Positions 5,480 through 14,205 of a stretch of DNA of 26,895 nt are shown piece by piece; positions within the stretch are counted from its first letter, which is position 1; each line of letters starts with the position of its first letter. The notes beneath the pieces were generated by a model. That model searched no databases. It was not told the DNA's origin and was given only the letters and a program-made list of their open reading frames with translations. Origin of the DNA: Chloroflexi bacterium RBG_16_56_11 (GTDB taxonomy: Bacteria > Chloroflexota > Dehalococcoidia > Dehalococcoidales > RBG-16-60-22); NCBI GenBank assembly GCA_001796865.1, contig MGNQ01000045.1:4793-31687 (forward strand). The letters run 5' to 3'. The position numbers were made by a program, and so were the translations under genes.

Positions 5480-8233
5480 CTATTTCTTCCGGCCGGAATC
5501 GAGGAGCGCTTTGAGATCTCGTTTGGCGTCCAGGATACCGGCCCAGGGGTCGCCCGAGTCCGCCAGTATGGCCGGCACGCTGGCTACGGTGAAATTCGTG
5601 GGGTAGACTTTCATCAGTCCTTCCCACGGCAGCGGCATCGAGACCGTGGCCTCCGGCGAGGGGCGGGGCGAGAGTATCGAGGCCAGCGTCTTGCCGCGGA
5701 CATTCTGGTTATAGTCGAGGAAGACCTTCCCGGTGCGTTTCTCGACCGCCCACTCGGTGGTGACCGAGGCGGGGTGGCGCTGCAGCACGAACTGGCAGAT
5801 TGTCCGGGTGGCGGCATGCACGGCGTGGAAGTCGAAATGCCGGAGAATGGGAACAAAAATGTGCAGGCCGGTACGCCCGGATGTTTTGACGAAGGCTGAC
5901 AGGGAAAGGCCGTCGAGTATTTCCTTGAGCCACAAAGCGACCTCGCAGGTGGCGGTGAAGCCTTTCTTATTCAGCCCTGGTTCGGCCCCGCGGGACTCTG
6001 TGCCGGAATAGATATATGGGTCGATGTCAAAGATAATAAAATCGGGATAACTCGTGAGAAAATCGAGAATCTCAGCAGGCTCGGTGAGGTCCCCCGGTAT
6101 ATCCCTGTCCGGCCCGGGGATGACCCGCGAAAACCAGGTATGCAGCTCGAGGTCGGCGACCTGTCCCAGCCACAGCAGGGTGGCAAGATTGTTGCAGAGC
6201 AGGTAGTCATGGGTCTTCCGGCCGTGCTCGGACAACGGGGCGGTAGCGACAAACTCCGGCACCGGGTGACCCCAGTGTTTCTGCCAGAAGTGCTCTCCAT
6301 CGATTCCGTCAGGATAACGGCTCAACGTGAGAGGACGGTCGCGCAGGTGTTTTAGCAGGTATGGGGCTACTCCGGCCAGGTAGAGCAGCAGGTCGCGCTT
6401 GGTCCGGGCAGGCTGTTTCCCGCCGCCCGGCCAGAGGACCTTTTCCAGGTTGGTCAGGTTTATCCTGTTTCCTTCCACCTCGATGGTCAGGTTGTCTTCC
6501 GGGCGCCGTAGCTGTACCAGGACGTCTTCCACGGCGTCTTTCGCCCGGCGGGGAGGGGGATCATCGGCCGGTCCGGCTTCCTTTGTCCGGCCGCTTGGTG
6601 CTTTAGTATCGCCCAAGCTGACGCGGACCTGGTCGGGCGTCTTGTCCTCGCGGAGGCGTAAAAACACGGGCGCCCGCAGCCTTCCGTCGCGGGTCCGTTC
6701 GGAGAACTTCACCTCGGCAACGAGTTCGGGGCGTACCCAGGTGACCGGTGTGTTCAAATCTACTTTTGCCTCGAACGGACTCCTTTCCGTTTTTATAGCG
6801 TCCAGCCGGCTTTTCAGGTCGGTCAGCAACCTGTCATCGAATCCGCTGCCAACGTTGCCGGCGGGAATGAGCCGGTCTTTATCATTGTAGTATCCGAGCA
6901 CCAGCGCGCCGAAAGAGTGGGAGCGGTTGCCGGTGCCCGGCGTGTAGCCGCCGATGACGAAATCGTCCGTCTTGACGGACTTTATCTTCAACCAGTCGGG
7001 GGACCGCTGTCCCGGTTTATAGACACTGCCCTTGCGCTTGGCGAGAACGCCCTCCAGTCCCTGGTCGATGGCGGCGTGGTAAATCACCTCTCCCTCACCC
7101 TCGAAATGCTCGAGAAACCTCATCGCCGGAGTTGTACTCAGAACGCGGTCGAGCACCTCTTTCCGTCCCGTCAGGGGTACCCCACTCAGGTCATAGCCGT
7201 CCAGGTATAAAATATCGAAGACATAATAGATGATAGCGGCGGCGGCCGGGCCCTGGTTGTCCCGGCGGCCCATCGACTCCAGGTATCCCTGGAGACACTG
7301 GAAGCAGAGCTTGCCTTTCTCGTCCAGGGCGATTATCTCTCCGTCAAGTACCAGGGAGGCGGCTGGCTGCCGGCGCAGACTTTCGACGATGACGGCGTAT
7401 TTTTCGGTGACATCCAGGCCGTTCCGGGAGAGCAGGCGTACCCTGCCATCGCTGATAGCGGCGATGGTCCGGTAACCGTCAAGCTTCGGCTCGAAGAGCC
7501 AATCGGGGTCGGAGAAAGGTCTTTCGGCGCTGGACGCCAGCATGGGGGCCAGGCGGGCGGGAAACGCCGTACGGCGGGCGCTGGCGACGTTATCAAGTCC
7601 CGGCGCGGTGGACGTCGGAGCAGAAGCCTTTTTCCCTGCCTTGAGGTTGTCGATAGTCAGTCCCGAAACCACCGACCTATCTTTGTCCAGTATATTTTTG
7701 GCGGTATCCGCCTGTTCGTCGCGGTGCTTGATGAGTAGCCAGTCGTTCTGGCCCCGCTTCATTTTCACCAGTGTCCACGACCCCTTGAGCTTATGTCCCC
7801 GCAGGGTGAAGGAGAGCTTACCGGCGGCCAGACCCCGCCTGAGGCGTTCGCTGGCTTCATCCCTGTCCCCGAAGGACAGTTTGCCTTCTTCGTCCGGAGA
7901 GTAGTCGCCGCGGTCCCAGACGATTACCTGGCCGGCCCCGTATTCACCGGCCGGAATATTGCCCTCGAAGGAGGCGTAGTCGAGAGGATGGTCCTCCACC
8001 ATGACGGCCAGGCGCTTCACCTGCGGGTCAAGGGAAGGACCACCCGGTATGGCCCAGGACTTGAGGGCGCCGTCGAGCTCCAGGCGTAGGTCGTAGTGGA
8101 GCCGTCTGGCGGCGTGCTTCTGTACCACGAAAAGCAACGGCCCGGCACCGGCTGCCGGTGCTGTTGGGGCCGGTTCCGGCGTACGCCGGAAGTCACGCTT
8201 CTTGTCGTATTCTCCGAGCATTCCGGATACCAT
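5480..8233 (-). CDS. ligD: DNA ligase D (phosphoesterase-ligase-polymerase)
   Basis: A 917-residue multidomain enzyme of bacterial non-homologous end joining. Domain order is 3'-phosphoesterase (about 30-190; His40, His46, Asp48, Arg50 in QKHAARRLHYDLRLELDG, and His82), ATP-dependent ligase (about 225-540; nucleotidyl lysine Lys250 in FEPKLDGYR, motif LVLDGEII, and motif V-like LKIKSV) and primase-polymerase (about 590-917; catalytic FDIDP with Asp736 and Asp738, KTSGRTGLHIFVP, and VFLDYNQN). This is the Pseudomonas-like order, unlike the polymerase-first mycobacterial form. It repairs double-strand breaks with Ku, which is encoded nearby at 9208-10032. A purine-rich AAGGCGG stretch precedes the ATG at 8233; an ATG four codons later is an alternative. 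The linker at about 540-590 is charged and low in complexity. Confidence 0.97.
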   Translation of the reverse strand: MVSGMLGEYDKKRDFRRTPEPAPTAPAAGAGPLLFVVQKHAARRLHYDLRLELDGALKSWAIPGGPSLDPQVKRLAVMVEDHPLDYASFEGNIPAGEYGAGQVIVWDRGDYSPDEEGKLSFGDRDEASERLRRGLAAGKLSFTLRGHKLKGSWTLVKMKRGQNDWLLIKHRDEQADTAKNILDKDRSVVSGLTIDNLKAGKKASAPTSTAPGLDNVASARRTAFPARLAPMLASSAERPFSDPDWLFEPKLDGYRTIAAISDGRVRLLSRNGLDVTEKYAVIVESLRRQPAASLVLDGEIIALDEKGKLCFQCLQGYLESMGRRDNQGPAAAAIIYYVFDILYLDGYDLSGVPLTGRKEVLDRVLSTTPAMRFLEHFEGEGEVIYHAAIDQGLEGVLAKRKGSVYKPGQRSPDWLKIKSVKTDDFVIGGYTPGTGNRSHSFGALVLGYYNDKDRLIPAGNVGSGFDDRLLTDLKSRLDAIKTERSPFEAKVDLNTPVTWVRPELVAEVKFSERTRDGRLRAPVFLRLREDKTPDQVRVSLGDTKAPSGRTKEAGPADDPPPRRAKDAVEDVLVQLRRPEDNLTIEVEGNRINLTNLEKVLWPGGGKQPARTKRDLLLYLAGVAPYLLKHLRDRPLTLSRYPDGIDGEHFWQKHWGHPVPEFVATAPLSEHGRKTHDYLLCNNLATLLWLGQVADLELHTWFSRVIPGPDRDIPGDLTEPAEILDFLTSYPDFIIFDIDPYIYSGTESRGAEPGLNKKGFTATCEVALWLKEILDGLSLSAFVKTSGRTGLHIFVPILRHFDFHAVHAATRTICQFVLQRHPASVTTEWAVEKRTGKVFLDYNQNVRGKTLASILSPRPSPEATVSMPLPWEGLMKVYPTNFTVASVPAILADSGDPWAGILDAKRDLKALLDSGRKK

Positions 8234-8306
8234 TATACCGCCTTGAAAGTAGCCTGACTACTGAAATCATGCCATAATATTACTATCGTTATTTTCGGAG
8301 GCTGAG

Positions 8307-9296
8307 ATGGGTAAAATCGTTATCGGCATTTCCGCCTGGGCGGACCGTTCCCTGGTGGCCAGCGGATTTTATCCTGCCGCGGTTAACACACCCGCCGGAA
8401 GGCTGCGGTACTATAGCGCGCAGTTCAATGTCGCCGAGATTGACGCCAGCTATCACTATTTCCCCACGCGGCGTAACCTGGAGCTTTGGTTGGAAAATAC
8501 GCCCGGTGATTTTACCTTCGATATCAGAGCTTTCAGCCTGTTTACCGGGCATCCCACGCCGTATACCTCCCTCCCGCGGGGAATCAGGGAAAAATACGCC
8601 GACCGTATCGAGAAAAAAGCCAGCGTTTATCAGCACCATCTTCCGCCGGAAGCCATCGAGGAGCTCTGGGAGGCCACCGGCCGGACGGCGGAGGCCTTCG
8701 CGGCGGCGGGTAAATTGGGGGCGATCGTTTTCCAGTTCCCGCCGTGGTTCCATCCCGGCCCGGATAACCTCGAGTACATCAAACAATGCCGCGAAAGGCT
8801 GCCGCGGCACCGGTTAGCGGTGGAGTTCCGCGTCGGCACCTGGCTGGACGATACGCACCGGGAGAGTACTCTGAAATTTCTGAAGGGTCAGGAGCTGGCT
8901 CTGGTCTGCGTCGATGAGCCGCAGGGTTTCCGGACAAGCCTACCTCCCCTGGGTGAGGTCACCGCGTCCCCCGGCATCGTCCGCTTTCACGGTCGGAACG
9001 CCGCTGCCTGGGAGCTTAAAGGCGTTTCTCCTGGAGAAAAGTTCCGGTATCTGTACGACGAAACAGAGCTTCAGGAATGGGTGCCGCGCCTGAAAGGGAT
9101 GGCCGAAGCGGCCGGTGCGGTCCACGTGATATTTACCAACAAGTACGCCGACTCCCCGGTGCGGAACGCCCTTCAGCTCAAAGAGATGCTGTCTGGCGGC
9201 TCCAGTCCTAAGCCCGCGTTTTCCGGGCGGCCGGAACCTTTTGAGCCTTCGGCCGCGTGGCGGACTCCCGGGTGGCCGCCTCGATACTCGCCTTGA
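8307..9296 (+). CDS. DUF72 (YecE-like) family protein
   Basis: A 329-residue DUF72/YecE-type TIM-barrel protein. Recognisable segments are IVIGISAWADRSLVASGFYP, LRYYSAQFNVAEIDASYHYF, FDIRAFSLFTGHPT, a central GAIVFQFPPWF, LAVEFRVGTWL, VCVDEPQG, a FHGRNAAAW loop and HVIFTNKYADSPVRNA. The biochemical activity of DUF72 is not established. GGAGG lies 7 nt before the ATG. The gene sits between ligD and ku: divergent from ligD with a gap of 73 nt, and its 3' end overlaps the convergent ku end by 89 nt. The last about 30 residues, in the overlap, are outside the domain and of low complexity (Pro/Ser/Arg), so they are probably an accidental extension. The context suggests a link to end-joining repair but does not prove it. 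Confidence 0.9.
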   Translation: MGKIVIGISAWADRSLVASGFYPAAVNTPAGRLRYYSAQFNVAEIDASYHYFPTRRNLELWLENTPGDFTFDIRAFSLFTGHPTPYTSLPRGIREKYADRIEKKASVYQHHLPPEAIEELWEATGRTAEAFAAAGKLGAIVFQFPPWFHPGPDNLEYIKQCRERLPRHRLAVEFRVGTWLDDTHRESTLKFLKGQELALVCVDEPQGFRTSLPPLGEVTASPGIVRFHGRNAAAWELKGVSPGEKFRYLYDETELQEWVPRLKGMAEAAGAVHVIFTNKYADSPVRNALQLKEMLSGGSSPKPAFSGRPEPFEPSAAWRTPGWPPRYSP

Positions 9297-10032
9297 GGGC
9301 GGACATGAGGTCGGGTATCTCCTCGTACTTCGGCATTTCCAGCACCTTGATTTCCTGGCCGGCCAGCTTGGCTTTGATTATCTCCTCCAGGGCCCTGGGG
9401 TACTCGTCGCGGTAATCGCCGGGGTCGAACTTTTTCACCATGACGTCAATCAGAGACCCGGCCATTTTCAGCTCGTCTTTGGTGAACTCTTTTTCCGGGA
9501 CGGTGATTTCGCTGCGGGGTAGTATTTCGTCCCGGTAGTGCATCGTGTGCATAATCATGATTGAGTCCAGGGGGCGGATACAGCCGAGGTGCTCGCGCCT
9601 CTGGAAGGCTACCTTGGCCAGTCCCACCCGGCCGCTCTGGCGCAGGGCCTCTCTCAGCAGGCAGAACGGCTTGGCGGCCAGCTCCTCCGGCTCCAGGTAA
9701 TGGCTTCCGTAATAGTAGACCGGGTCGATTTCCTCCTCCTTGACGAATCCGGTGATGTCGATAGCGTGCGTGGTCCGCACCGGCACTTTTTCGAAATCGC
9801 TTTCTTTCAGGACGATGTACTGCTCCTTGGAATATTCGTAACCGCGGACCGTGTCCTTGGAGCTGAAATACTCGTTGTCTTTCTCACAGTGCAGCACCTG
9901 CCTGGGGCGGGTCAGGCATTTTTTATGTAGCATGTGAAAGCTTGGTGTGCGCGTCATCGTCGCGATGTACATTTTCACCGGTATGCTGACCATACCGAAG
10001 CTGATAGCTCCCTTCCAGAACGCCCTGGGCAT
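9208..10032 (-). CDS. ku: Bacterial Ku protein (NHEJ end-binding)
   Basis: A 274-residue bacterial Ku: MPRAFWKGAISFGMVSIPVK at the N-terminus, then HMLHKKCLTRPRQVLHCEKD, GYEYSKEQYIVL, an ITGFVKEEEIDPVYYYGSHY segment and a C-terminal helical part ending in a Lys/Arg/Ala-rich tail (ATRPKAQKVPAARKTRA). Ku homodimers thread onto broken DNA ends and recruit LigD through the polymerase domain. The basic tail is the variable extension that affects DNA binding in other bacterial Ku proteins. GGAGGTG lies 5 nt before the ATG, and a TATAAT hexamer is at 10067-10072 on the minus strand. The 3' end overlaps the DUF72 gene tail to tail. Confidence 0.97.
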   Translation of the reverse strand: MPRAFWKGAISFGMVSIPVKMYIATMTRTPSFHMLHKKCLTRPRQVLHCEKDNEYFSSKDTVRGYEYSKEQYIVLKESDFEKVPVRTTHAIDITGFVKEEEIDPVYYYGSHYLEPEELAAKPFCLLREALRQSGRVGLAKVAFQRREHLGCIRPLDSIMIMHTMHYRDEILPRSEITVPEKEFTKDELKMAGSLIDVMVKKFDPGDYRDEYPRALEEIIKAKLAGQEIKVLEMPKYEEIPDLMSALKASIEAATRESATRPKAQKVPAARKTRA

Positions 10033-10228
10033 TTTCCACCTCCATGTTTACGCTTGATATATATTAATTATAGACGATAGCGCGCCCCTTGGGGAGGACC
10101 ATAACCGGATACCTGACCAGATGTAATAATTTTGCAACTATTTCCAGGATAATTTAATGACTTTTCAAGTGCCGGGATTTTACAATACGTGAAGGCGTAT
10201 ATCATTGTTTTAAGTCAGGAGTAAGAAA

Positions 10229-10675
10229 ATGAAAAGCGGCTATCTCGGCATCGTCATCGTTATTGTGCTCTTAAGTGTTTTAGTGCTTAGTTGCACCGGA
10301 AAGACGGAGTCACCTGCACCGACCGGCACGGCCGTAATTGACTACGCCAGCCTTGAAGCGAGTCTACGCCAGGCAGGCGCTACCGTAGCGGAGGGTGGCA
10401 GCGTTAATCAGGAATTTTTCACCGTCGGCGGCAGGATAATTAAATTAAACGATGAAGATGTGCAGGTCTTCGAATACGGTGATAGGTCCACCGCCGAGGC
10501 GCAGTCAAAGCTGGTGTCTCCCGGTGGCAGTAGTGTCGGAACCTCTATGATTACGTGGGTGGCGACACCGCATTTCTATCTGTCAGGTAAACTTATCGTG
10601 CTTTACGTGGGCGACAACATGGTAGTGAAAAACGTGCTGGAAAAGGTGTTAGGAGCGCAGTTTGCGGGTGGGTAA
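10229..10675 (+). CDS. Predicted lipoprotein, function unknown
   Basis: A 148-residue protein with a type II signal peptide: a hydrophobic core (GIVIVIVLLSVLV) ending in the lipobox LVLSC, with Cys at about residue 22. The mature part is short and soluble, with no motif I recognise; the sequence FEYGDRSTAEAQSKL resembles proteins that carry a single alpha/beta repeat but cannot be named. TCAGGAG is about 7 nt before the ATG. Its stop codon overlaps a possible ATG of the downstream frame, so it is likely co-transcribed with the VOC gene. Confidence 0.72.
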   Translation: MKSGYLGIVIVIVLLSVLVLSCTGKTESPAPTGTAVIDYASLEASLRQAGATVAEGGSVNQEFFTVGGRIIKLNDEDVQVFEYGDRSTAEAQSKLVSPGGSSVGTSMITWVATPHFYLSGKLIVLYVGDNMVVKNVLEKVLGAQFAGG

Positions 10676-10725
10676 TGGTATTTTTTGAAAATCTCCGGAA
10701 GAGGTATCGAAGGGAGTATTATCGA

Positions 10726-11091
10726 ATGCCCAGAGTAATTCATTTTGAAATCGGCGTAGATAATCCGGGAAGGTCAGCCAGGTTCTACACGAAGGTCTTC
10801 GGTTGGAAAATAGAGAAATGGGCCGGTCCGACGGACTACTGGCTGGTTACCACAGGTGAGAATAGTGAACCCGGTATCAACGGCGCCATCATGCCCCGCT
10901 CTGATAGTTCGACCACGGTGAATACCATCGGTGTGTCTTCATACGATGAGTTCGCCAGGAAGATTACCGCGGCCGGGGGCAAAGCTGTCAGCCCGAAGAT
11001 GACCATCCCCGGTATCGGCCAGTACGGCTATTTCCTGGATACCGAAGGCAACCGTTTCGGGATAATGCAGAATGACCCGTCGGCGAAGTAG
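10726..11091 (+). CDS. VOC-superfamily (glyoxalase/bleomycin-resistance-like) protein
   Basis: A 121-residue single-domain VOC protein: VIHFEIGVDNPGRSARFYTK, VFGWKIEKW, a central GINGAIMPR strand, and the C-terminal GYFLDTEGNRFGIMQ with the conserved metal-site Glu. Family members are lyases, isomerases, dioxygenases or binding proteins that work as dimers; the substrate is unknown. The ATG at 10726 is preferred to one at 10675 because it starts the domain and has AAGGGAG upstream; the longer frame would add 17 basic residues that do not resemble the family. Confidence 0.87.
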   Translation: MPRVIHFEIGVDNPGRSARFYTKVFGWKIEKWAGPTDYWLVTTGENSEPGINGAIMPRSDSSTTVNTIGVSSYDEFARKITAAGGKAVSPKMTIPGIGQYGYFLDTEGNRFGIMQNDPSAK

Positions 11092-11129
11092 GTGAATCGG
11101 TAAGCCGGTGTCCGGTGATAAGGAGTCGC

Positions 11130-11561
11130 ATGGAAAAACATTTTCGGGCTGCATTTATACTGGCGGGAATACTATTGGCGCTATCGCTGTTGGTTGGTTG
11201 CTCTGGCGATAACGCGAGGAAAGTCGAACTGGGAGAGAAGTTCACGCTGGCGCCGGGGCAGTCCGCCTCCGTCGCCGGAGAACAACTGAAAATAGGGTTC
11301 GTCGAGATGACCGGCGACAGCCGGTGCCCCAGCGACGTGGTATGTATCCAGGCGGGAGACGTGAAATGCCTCGTCGACATCGCCTATAAAGGAACATCGC
11401 GCTCCCTGACGTTGACACAGCCGGGCCTTTCCGGGAGTCCTGATACCGATTTCGAAGCGTACCGGATTGCCTTCGACGTGCAGCCGTATCCGGTATCAAC
11501 GAAGCAAATACAGCCTGAGGAGTACCGCCTGACCTTGACGGTAAACAGGGCTGGTTCGTAG
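11130..11561 (+). CDS. Predicted lipoprotein, function unknown
   Basis: A 143-residue secreted protein with a lipobox (LLVGC, Cys at about residue 24). The mature part contains a short Cys-containing segment SRCPSDVVCIQAGD followed by a third Cys (VKCLVDI). Cysteine spacing of the RCPxDVxC type is seen in many small bacterial lipoproteins of unknown function; a disulfide is plausible outside the membrane. AAGGAG at 11119-11125 fixes the start at 11130. It runs in the same direction as the VOC gene, 38 nt downstream, and ends 30 nt before the convergent flavodoxin gene. Confidence 0.75.
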   Translation: MEKHFRAAFILAGILLALSLLVGCSGDNARKVELGEKFTLAPGQSASVAGEQLKIGFVEMTGDSRCPSDVVCIQAGDVKCLVDIAYKGTSRSLTLTQPGLSGSPDTDFEAYRIAFDVQPYPVSTKQIQPEEYRLTLTVNRAGS

Positions 11562-11590
11562 TGCCAGGAGGTCCGGCGCTAAATCCCGGC

Positions 11591-12094
11591 TCAGGCGCCC
11601 AGTTTCTCTCCGAACGTCCTGCCGTAGTCCTGGCAGGCCCGCATGCCTTCACCGGGATTGCCGTGGACTTCTCCGGCGACGTAGGTCCTCCGCTCCTGAC
11701 CTCTACCCGTCTCTTCCAGCATGATATCTTTTACACTGAGCGGCCCGAGCTCGAACGGCTCCATCTGGAAGACATGCTGCATAGTGTCGAAGACCATCCC
11801 GGCGGCAGCACCATCATGGGTGTAAGAGCCAAACGCCCCCGCCGGTTTCCCCGCCAGGGCCGCTTTTTTCGCCAGGAAAAGGAACTGCTTCATCGGCTCG
11901 GTCATGTCCCGGTAGTAGGTGGGACAGCCGAAGATATATCCGTCGTATCCGGCCAGGTCGGCGGCGCTTTTAATGGCCGAGACCTTCTTCACGGCGGCCT
12001 GTTGCCCGCTCATCCGCACCCCCTCAGCCACGTACTGCGCCATTTTCTCCGTATTGCCGGACAGGCTGAAATAAGCGATAAGCACTTTCTTCAT
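11591..12094 (-). CDS. Flavodoxin-family protein
   Basis: A 167-residue flavodoxin-fold protein. The FMN phosphate loop is visible as FSLSGNTEKMAQYVAEG near residue 9, followed by YDGYIFGCPTYYRDMTEPMK (a WrbA/flavodoxin-like second loop) and GKPAGAFGSYTHDGAAAGM. It likely carries electrons or acts as an NAD(P)H:quinone reductase. The true start is ATG 12094 (MKKVLIAYFS), with GAAAGGGA just upstream; a TTG five codons earlier is less likely. It lies 74 nt downstream of FeSOD on the same strand and may share its transcript, which would fit a role in oxidative stress. Confidence 0.88.
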   Translation of the reverse strand: MKKVLIAYFSLSGNTEKMAQYVAEGVRMSGQQAAVKKVSAIKSAADLAGYDGYIFGCPTYYRDMTEPMKQFLFLAKKAALAGKPAGAFGSYTHDGAAAGMVFDTMQHVFQMEPFELGPLSVKDIMLEETGRGQERRTYVAGEVHGNPGEGMRACQDYGRTFGEKLGA

Positions 12095-12168
12095 AAAAGT
12101 CCCTTTCAATATCCACGCTGAGCCGGTGTTCTTTAATCTCCAGACGGTTTTCCCGGATCCGCCTACCG

Positions 12169-12747
12169 CTATTTAAAGTTGGCGGCCACGAACTGCCAGT
12201 TGACCAGGTTCCAGAAAGCCTCGACGTATTTCGCCCGGGCGTTCCGGTAATCGATGTAATAGGCATGCTCCCAGACGTCGCAGGTGAGCATGGCCTTTTT
12301 CCCCTTTTTCAGGGGATTATCGGCGTTGCCGGTGGTCTCGATAGCCAGTGTTCCGTCGGCGTTCTTCACGAGCCAGGCCCACCCCGAGCCGAACAGTGTC
12401 ACGGCCGCGTTCGTGAACTGTTCCTTGAACTTATCGAACGAGCCGAAACTTTTCACGATGGCCTGGTAAAGGTCACCGCGCGGCTGCCCGCCCGCTTTTG
12501 GCGCCAGGCAGTTCCAGTAAAAGGTATGGTTCCAGACCTGGGCGGCGTTGTTGAAGATGCCGCCGGTCGCTTTCTGGATGATCGCTTCCAGGGTGAGGTC
12601 CTGGAACTCCGTTCCCTGTATCAGCCGGTTGATGTTGTCGACATAGGTTTTATGGTGTTTTCCGTGGTGGTAGTCCAGCGTCTCCGCCGAGATGTGCGGC
12701 GCCAGGGCGTCCTTCGCAAAGGGTAAGTCCGGTAACTTGTGCTCCAT
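12169..12747 (-). CDS. sodB: Superoxide dismutase, Fe type
   Basis: A 192-residue Fe/Mn-family superoxide dismutase. The metal ligands match the E. coli SodB positions: His27 (LDYHHGKHH), His74 (VWNHTFYW), Asp157 and His161 (DVWEHAYYIDYRNA). The NNAAQVWNH and FGSGWAWLV segments, including the Gln near residue 70, are typical of the Fe form. It is cytoplasmic, with no signal peptide. AAGGAGG lies directly before the ATG. Presence of SOD in a chromosome with strongly oxygen-sensitive enzymes nearby (AOR, formate dehydrogenase) suggests defence against transient oxygen. Confidence 0.97.
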   Translation of the reverse strand: MEHKLPDLPFAKDALAPHISAETLDYHHGKHHKTYVDNINRLIQGTEFQDLTLEAIIQKATGGIFNNAAQVWNHTFYWNCLAPKAGGQPRGDLYQAIVKSFGSFDKFKEQFTNAAVTLFGSGWAWLVKNADGTLAIETTGNADNPLKKGKKAMLTCDVWEHAYYIDYRNARAKYVEAFWNLVNWQFVAANFK

Positions 12748-12865
12748 TTTTCCTCCTTCATCTGGCCTTAAATGCTAAATATATTCTGACATCACGGGGA
12801 ATAAATCAGTTTCATTCTACCCGTGCGGGATATTGAAGTAAGTGACTTATATCTCAATCGACTTT

Positions 12866-12894
12866 TTGACAACATGGTGGCTTGAGTGTAAGAT
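12866..12894 (+). promoter_or_regulatory. Predicted sigma70-type promoter of the ferredoxin-protein gene
   Basis: A perfect TTGACA (12866-12871), 17-nt spacer and TAAGAT (12889-12894). Initiation near 12901 leaves a leader of about 25 nt with GGGAGG just before ATG 12926. Confidence 0.75.
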
Positions 12895-12925
12895 TCAGAG
12901 CAAGTCATCATGCCGGGAGGATGTG

Positions 12926-14071
12926 ATGGATAACGATAGCCGTGTCTACCGCGAATTGCAGAGATATCTGGACAGGCTGCCGTCAGGCTTTCCCGAGGTC
13001 GAATCCGGCCTGGACATCAAGCTTCTGCGACGTTTTTTCACGCCGGAAGAGGCCTCTCTAGCCATGCAGCTTTCGATGAAGCCCGAGCCGATCGCGCGGA
13101 TTTTCCATCGTATCAGGAATAGCGGCGTGACTCCAGGAGCGTTGAAACAGGTTCTGGAGCGGATGCTCCACAAGGGGACTATCCTGAGCGTCGAGTCCGG
13201 CTATGAACAGCCGCATTACCTCAACGCGGAATTCGCCGCCGGTGGCATCTTCAATTTCCAGGTGGACCGGCTCTCTAGAGATTTGCTAACGGATTATCAC
13301 CAGTACCAGGCGGAGAGGCGCGCTAAAGCCAGACCGGGCGCGGGAGGGCCTCTCCCCCTGCGCACCGTTCCCGTTGCGCAGAGTATCCCGCTGCCGGAGA
13401 AATATAAAGTCAGCGACTATGATAGCGTGAGGAGGCTGGTTGAGGATGCCCCCGGGCGGATTGCCGTGGCGAACTGCATCTGCCGGCAGACCGCCGGGAT
13501 TCTCGGGGACGGCTGTCAACGTACCGACCTTGCCGAGGCGTGCCTGTTGATAGGTCCGGACCACGCCCGCCGCCACGTCGAAATGGGCATCGCCCGCTAT
13601 ATCGGTAAGGATGAAGCCTTCGTTATCCTGGAGAAAGCGCAAAAAGCGGGACTTGTTCTCCAGCCGGAGAACTCGCGGCACCCGGAGGCCATCTGCTGCT
13701 GTTGTGGTGACTGCTGTGTGCTCCTGAAGATGCTGACGAGGCATCCGCGTCCCGTGGAGCTTTACGCTACCAACTTTTATGTGGAGGTCGACCGGGCTTT
13801 GTGCACGGGCTGTGAGGAATGCGTCACCCGGTGCCAGCTTGATGCCCGCGTCATGGTCGATGGAGTGGCCGGGGTAAATCTCGACCGGTGTATCGGCTGC
13901 GGCAACTGCGTTGTTCTCTGTCCCGCCGCCAACCGGCTCGTGAAAAAAGAGCCGGAAAAAGTGCCCCTGAGAGATAAAGCCACCTTTAACCTGGAAACGC
14001 TGTCACGGAAAACCGGCCGCTGGAACATGATGAAACTCAGGATGAAGATGCGGCTGGGGATGAAGGTGTAA
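12926..14071 (+). CDS. 4Fe-4S ferredoxin-domain protein with extra Cys clusters
   Basis: A 381-residue iron-sulfur protein. The N-terminal about 170 residues are helical and cysteine-free. Then come a CICRQTAGILGDGCQ motif, a cysteine-rich stretch (ICCCCGDCC) and a C-terminal 2x[4Fe-4S] ferredoxin with CTGCEECVTRC and CIGCGNCVVLCP. This layout is known from uncharacterised 4Fe-4S proteins in anaerobes. It may pass electrons to or from an oxidoreductase such as the convergent AOR, but this is inference. ATG 12926 is chosen because GGGAGG lies 5 nt upstream and the promoter is at 12866-12894; a longer frame from 12842 would start before the promoter. Confidence 0.82.
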   Translation: MDNDSRVYRELQRYLDRLPSGFPEVESGLDIKLLRRFFTPEEASLAMQLSMKPEPIARIFHRIRNSGVTPGALKQVLERMLHKGTILSVESGYEQPHYLNAEFAAGGIFNFQVDRLSRDLLTDYHQYQAERRAKARPGAGGPLPLRTVPVAQSIPLPEKYKVSDYDSVRRLVEDAPGRIAVANCICRQTAGILGDGCQRTDLAEACLLIGPDHARRHVEMGIARYIGKDEAFVILEKAQKAGLVLQPENSRHPEAICCCCGDCCVLLKMLTRHPRPVELYATNFYVEVDRALCTGCEECVTRCQLDARVMVDGVAGVNLDRCIGCGNCVVLCPAANRLVKKEPEKVPLRDKATFNLETLSRKTGRWNMMKLRMKMRLGMKV

Positions 14072-14114
14072 AAATAGATACAAAAGAAAACTGTTTGGTG
14101 AGGAGATGATTCTA

Positions 14115-14202
14115 CGTTTCCCGCTCACCCCGAGCCCGTCGGGGGGTGGCTCAGGTTTGCCGCTCTTGGTTCGACGAGCTCACCATGAGCGGTGGTGAAA
14201 CG
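14115..14202. repeat. Intergenic inverted-repeat element between convergent genes
   Basis: A structured element bounded by CGTTTC (14115-14120) and GAAACG (14197-14202). It contains a hairpin of CACCCCGA with TCGGGGGGTG and a second of CCGCTC with GAGCGG around a TTCGACGAGCTCACCATGAG core. Such cores recur as dispersed intergenic repeats in other genomes. It separates the ferredoxin and AOR 3' ends and may act as a transcription barrier. Confidence 0.55.
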
Positions 14203-14205
14203 GCT

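Noticed and set aside
6140..7904. Several long open frames opposite ligD as separate genes
   Set aside because: They lie wholly within a well-supported coding gene, lack ribosome sites and show no recognisable domain; they are GC-rich shadows.
10067..10072. TATAAT on the minus strand as a ku promoter
   Set aside because: The -10 is perfect but no acceptable -35 lies at 16-18 nt, so it is mentioned with ku and not listed as a separate promoter.
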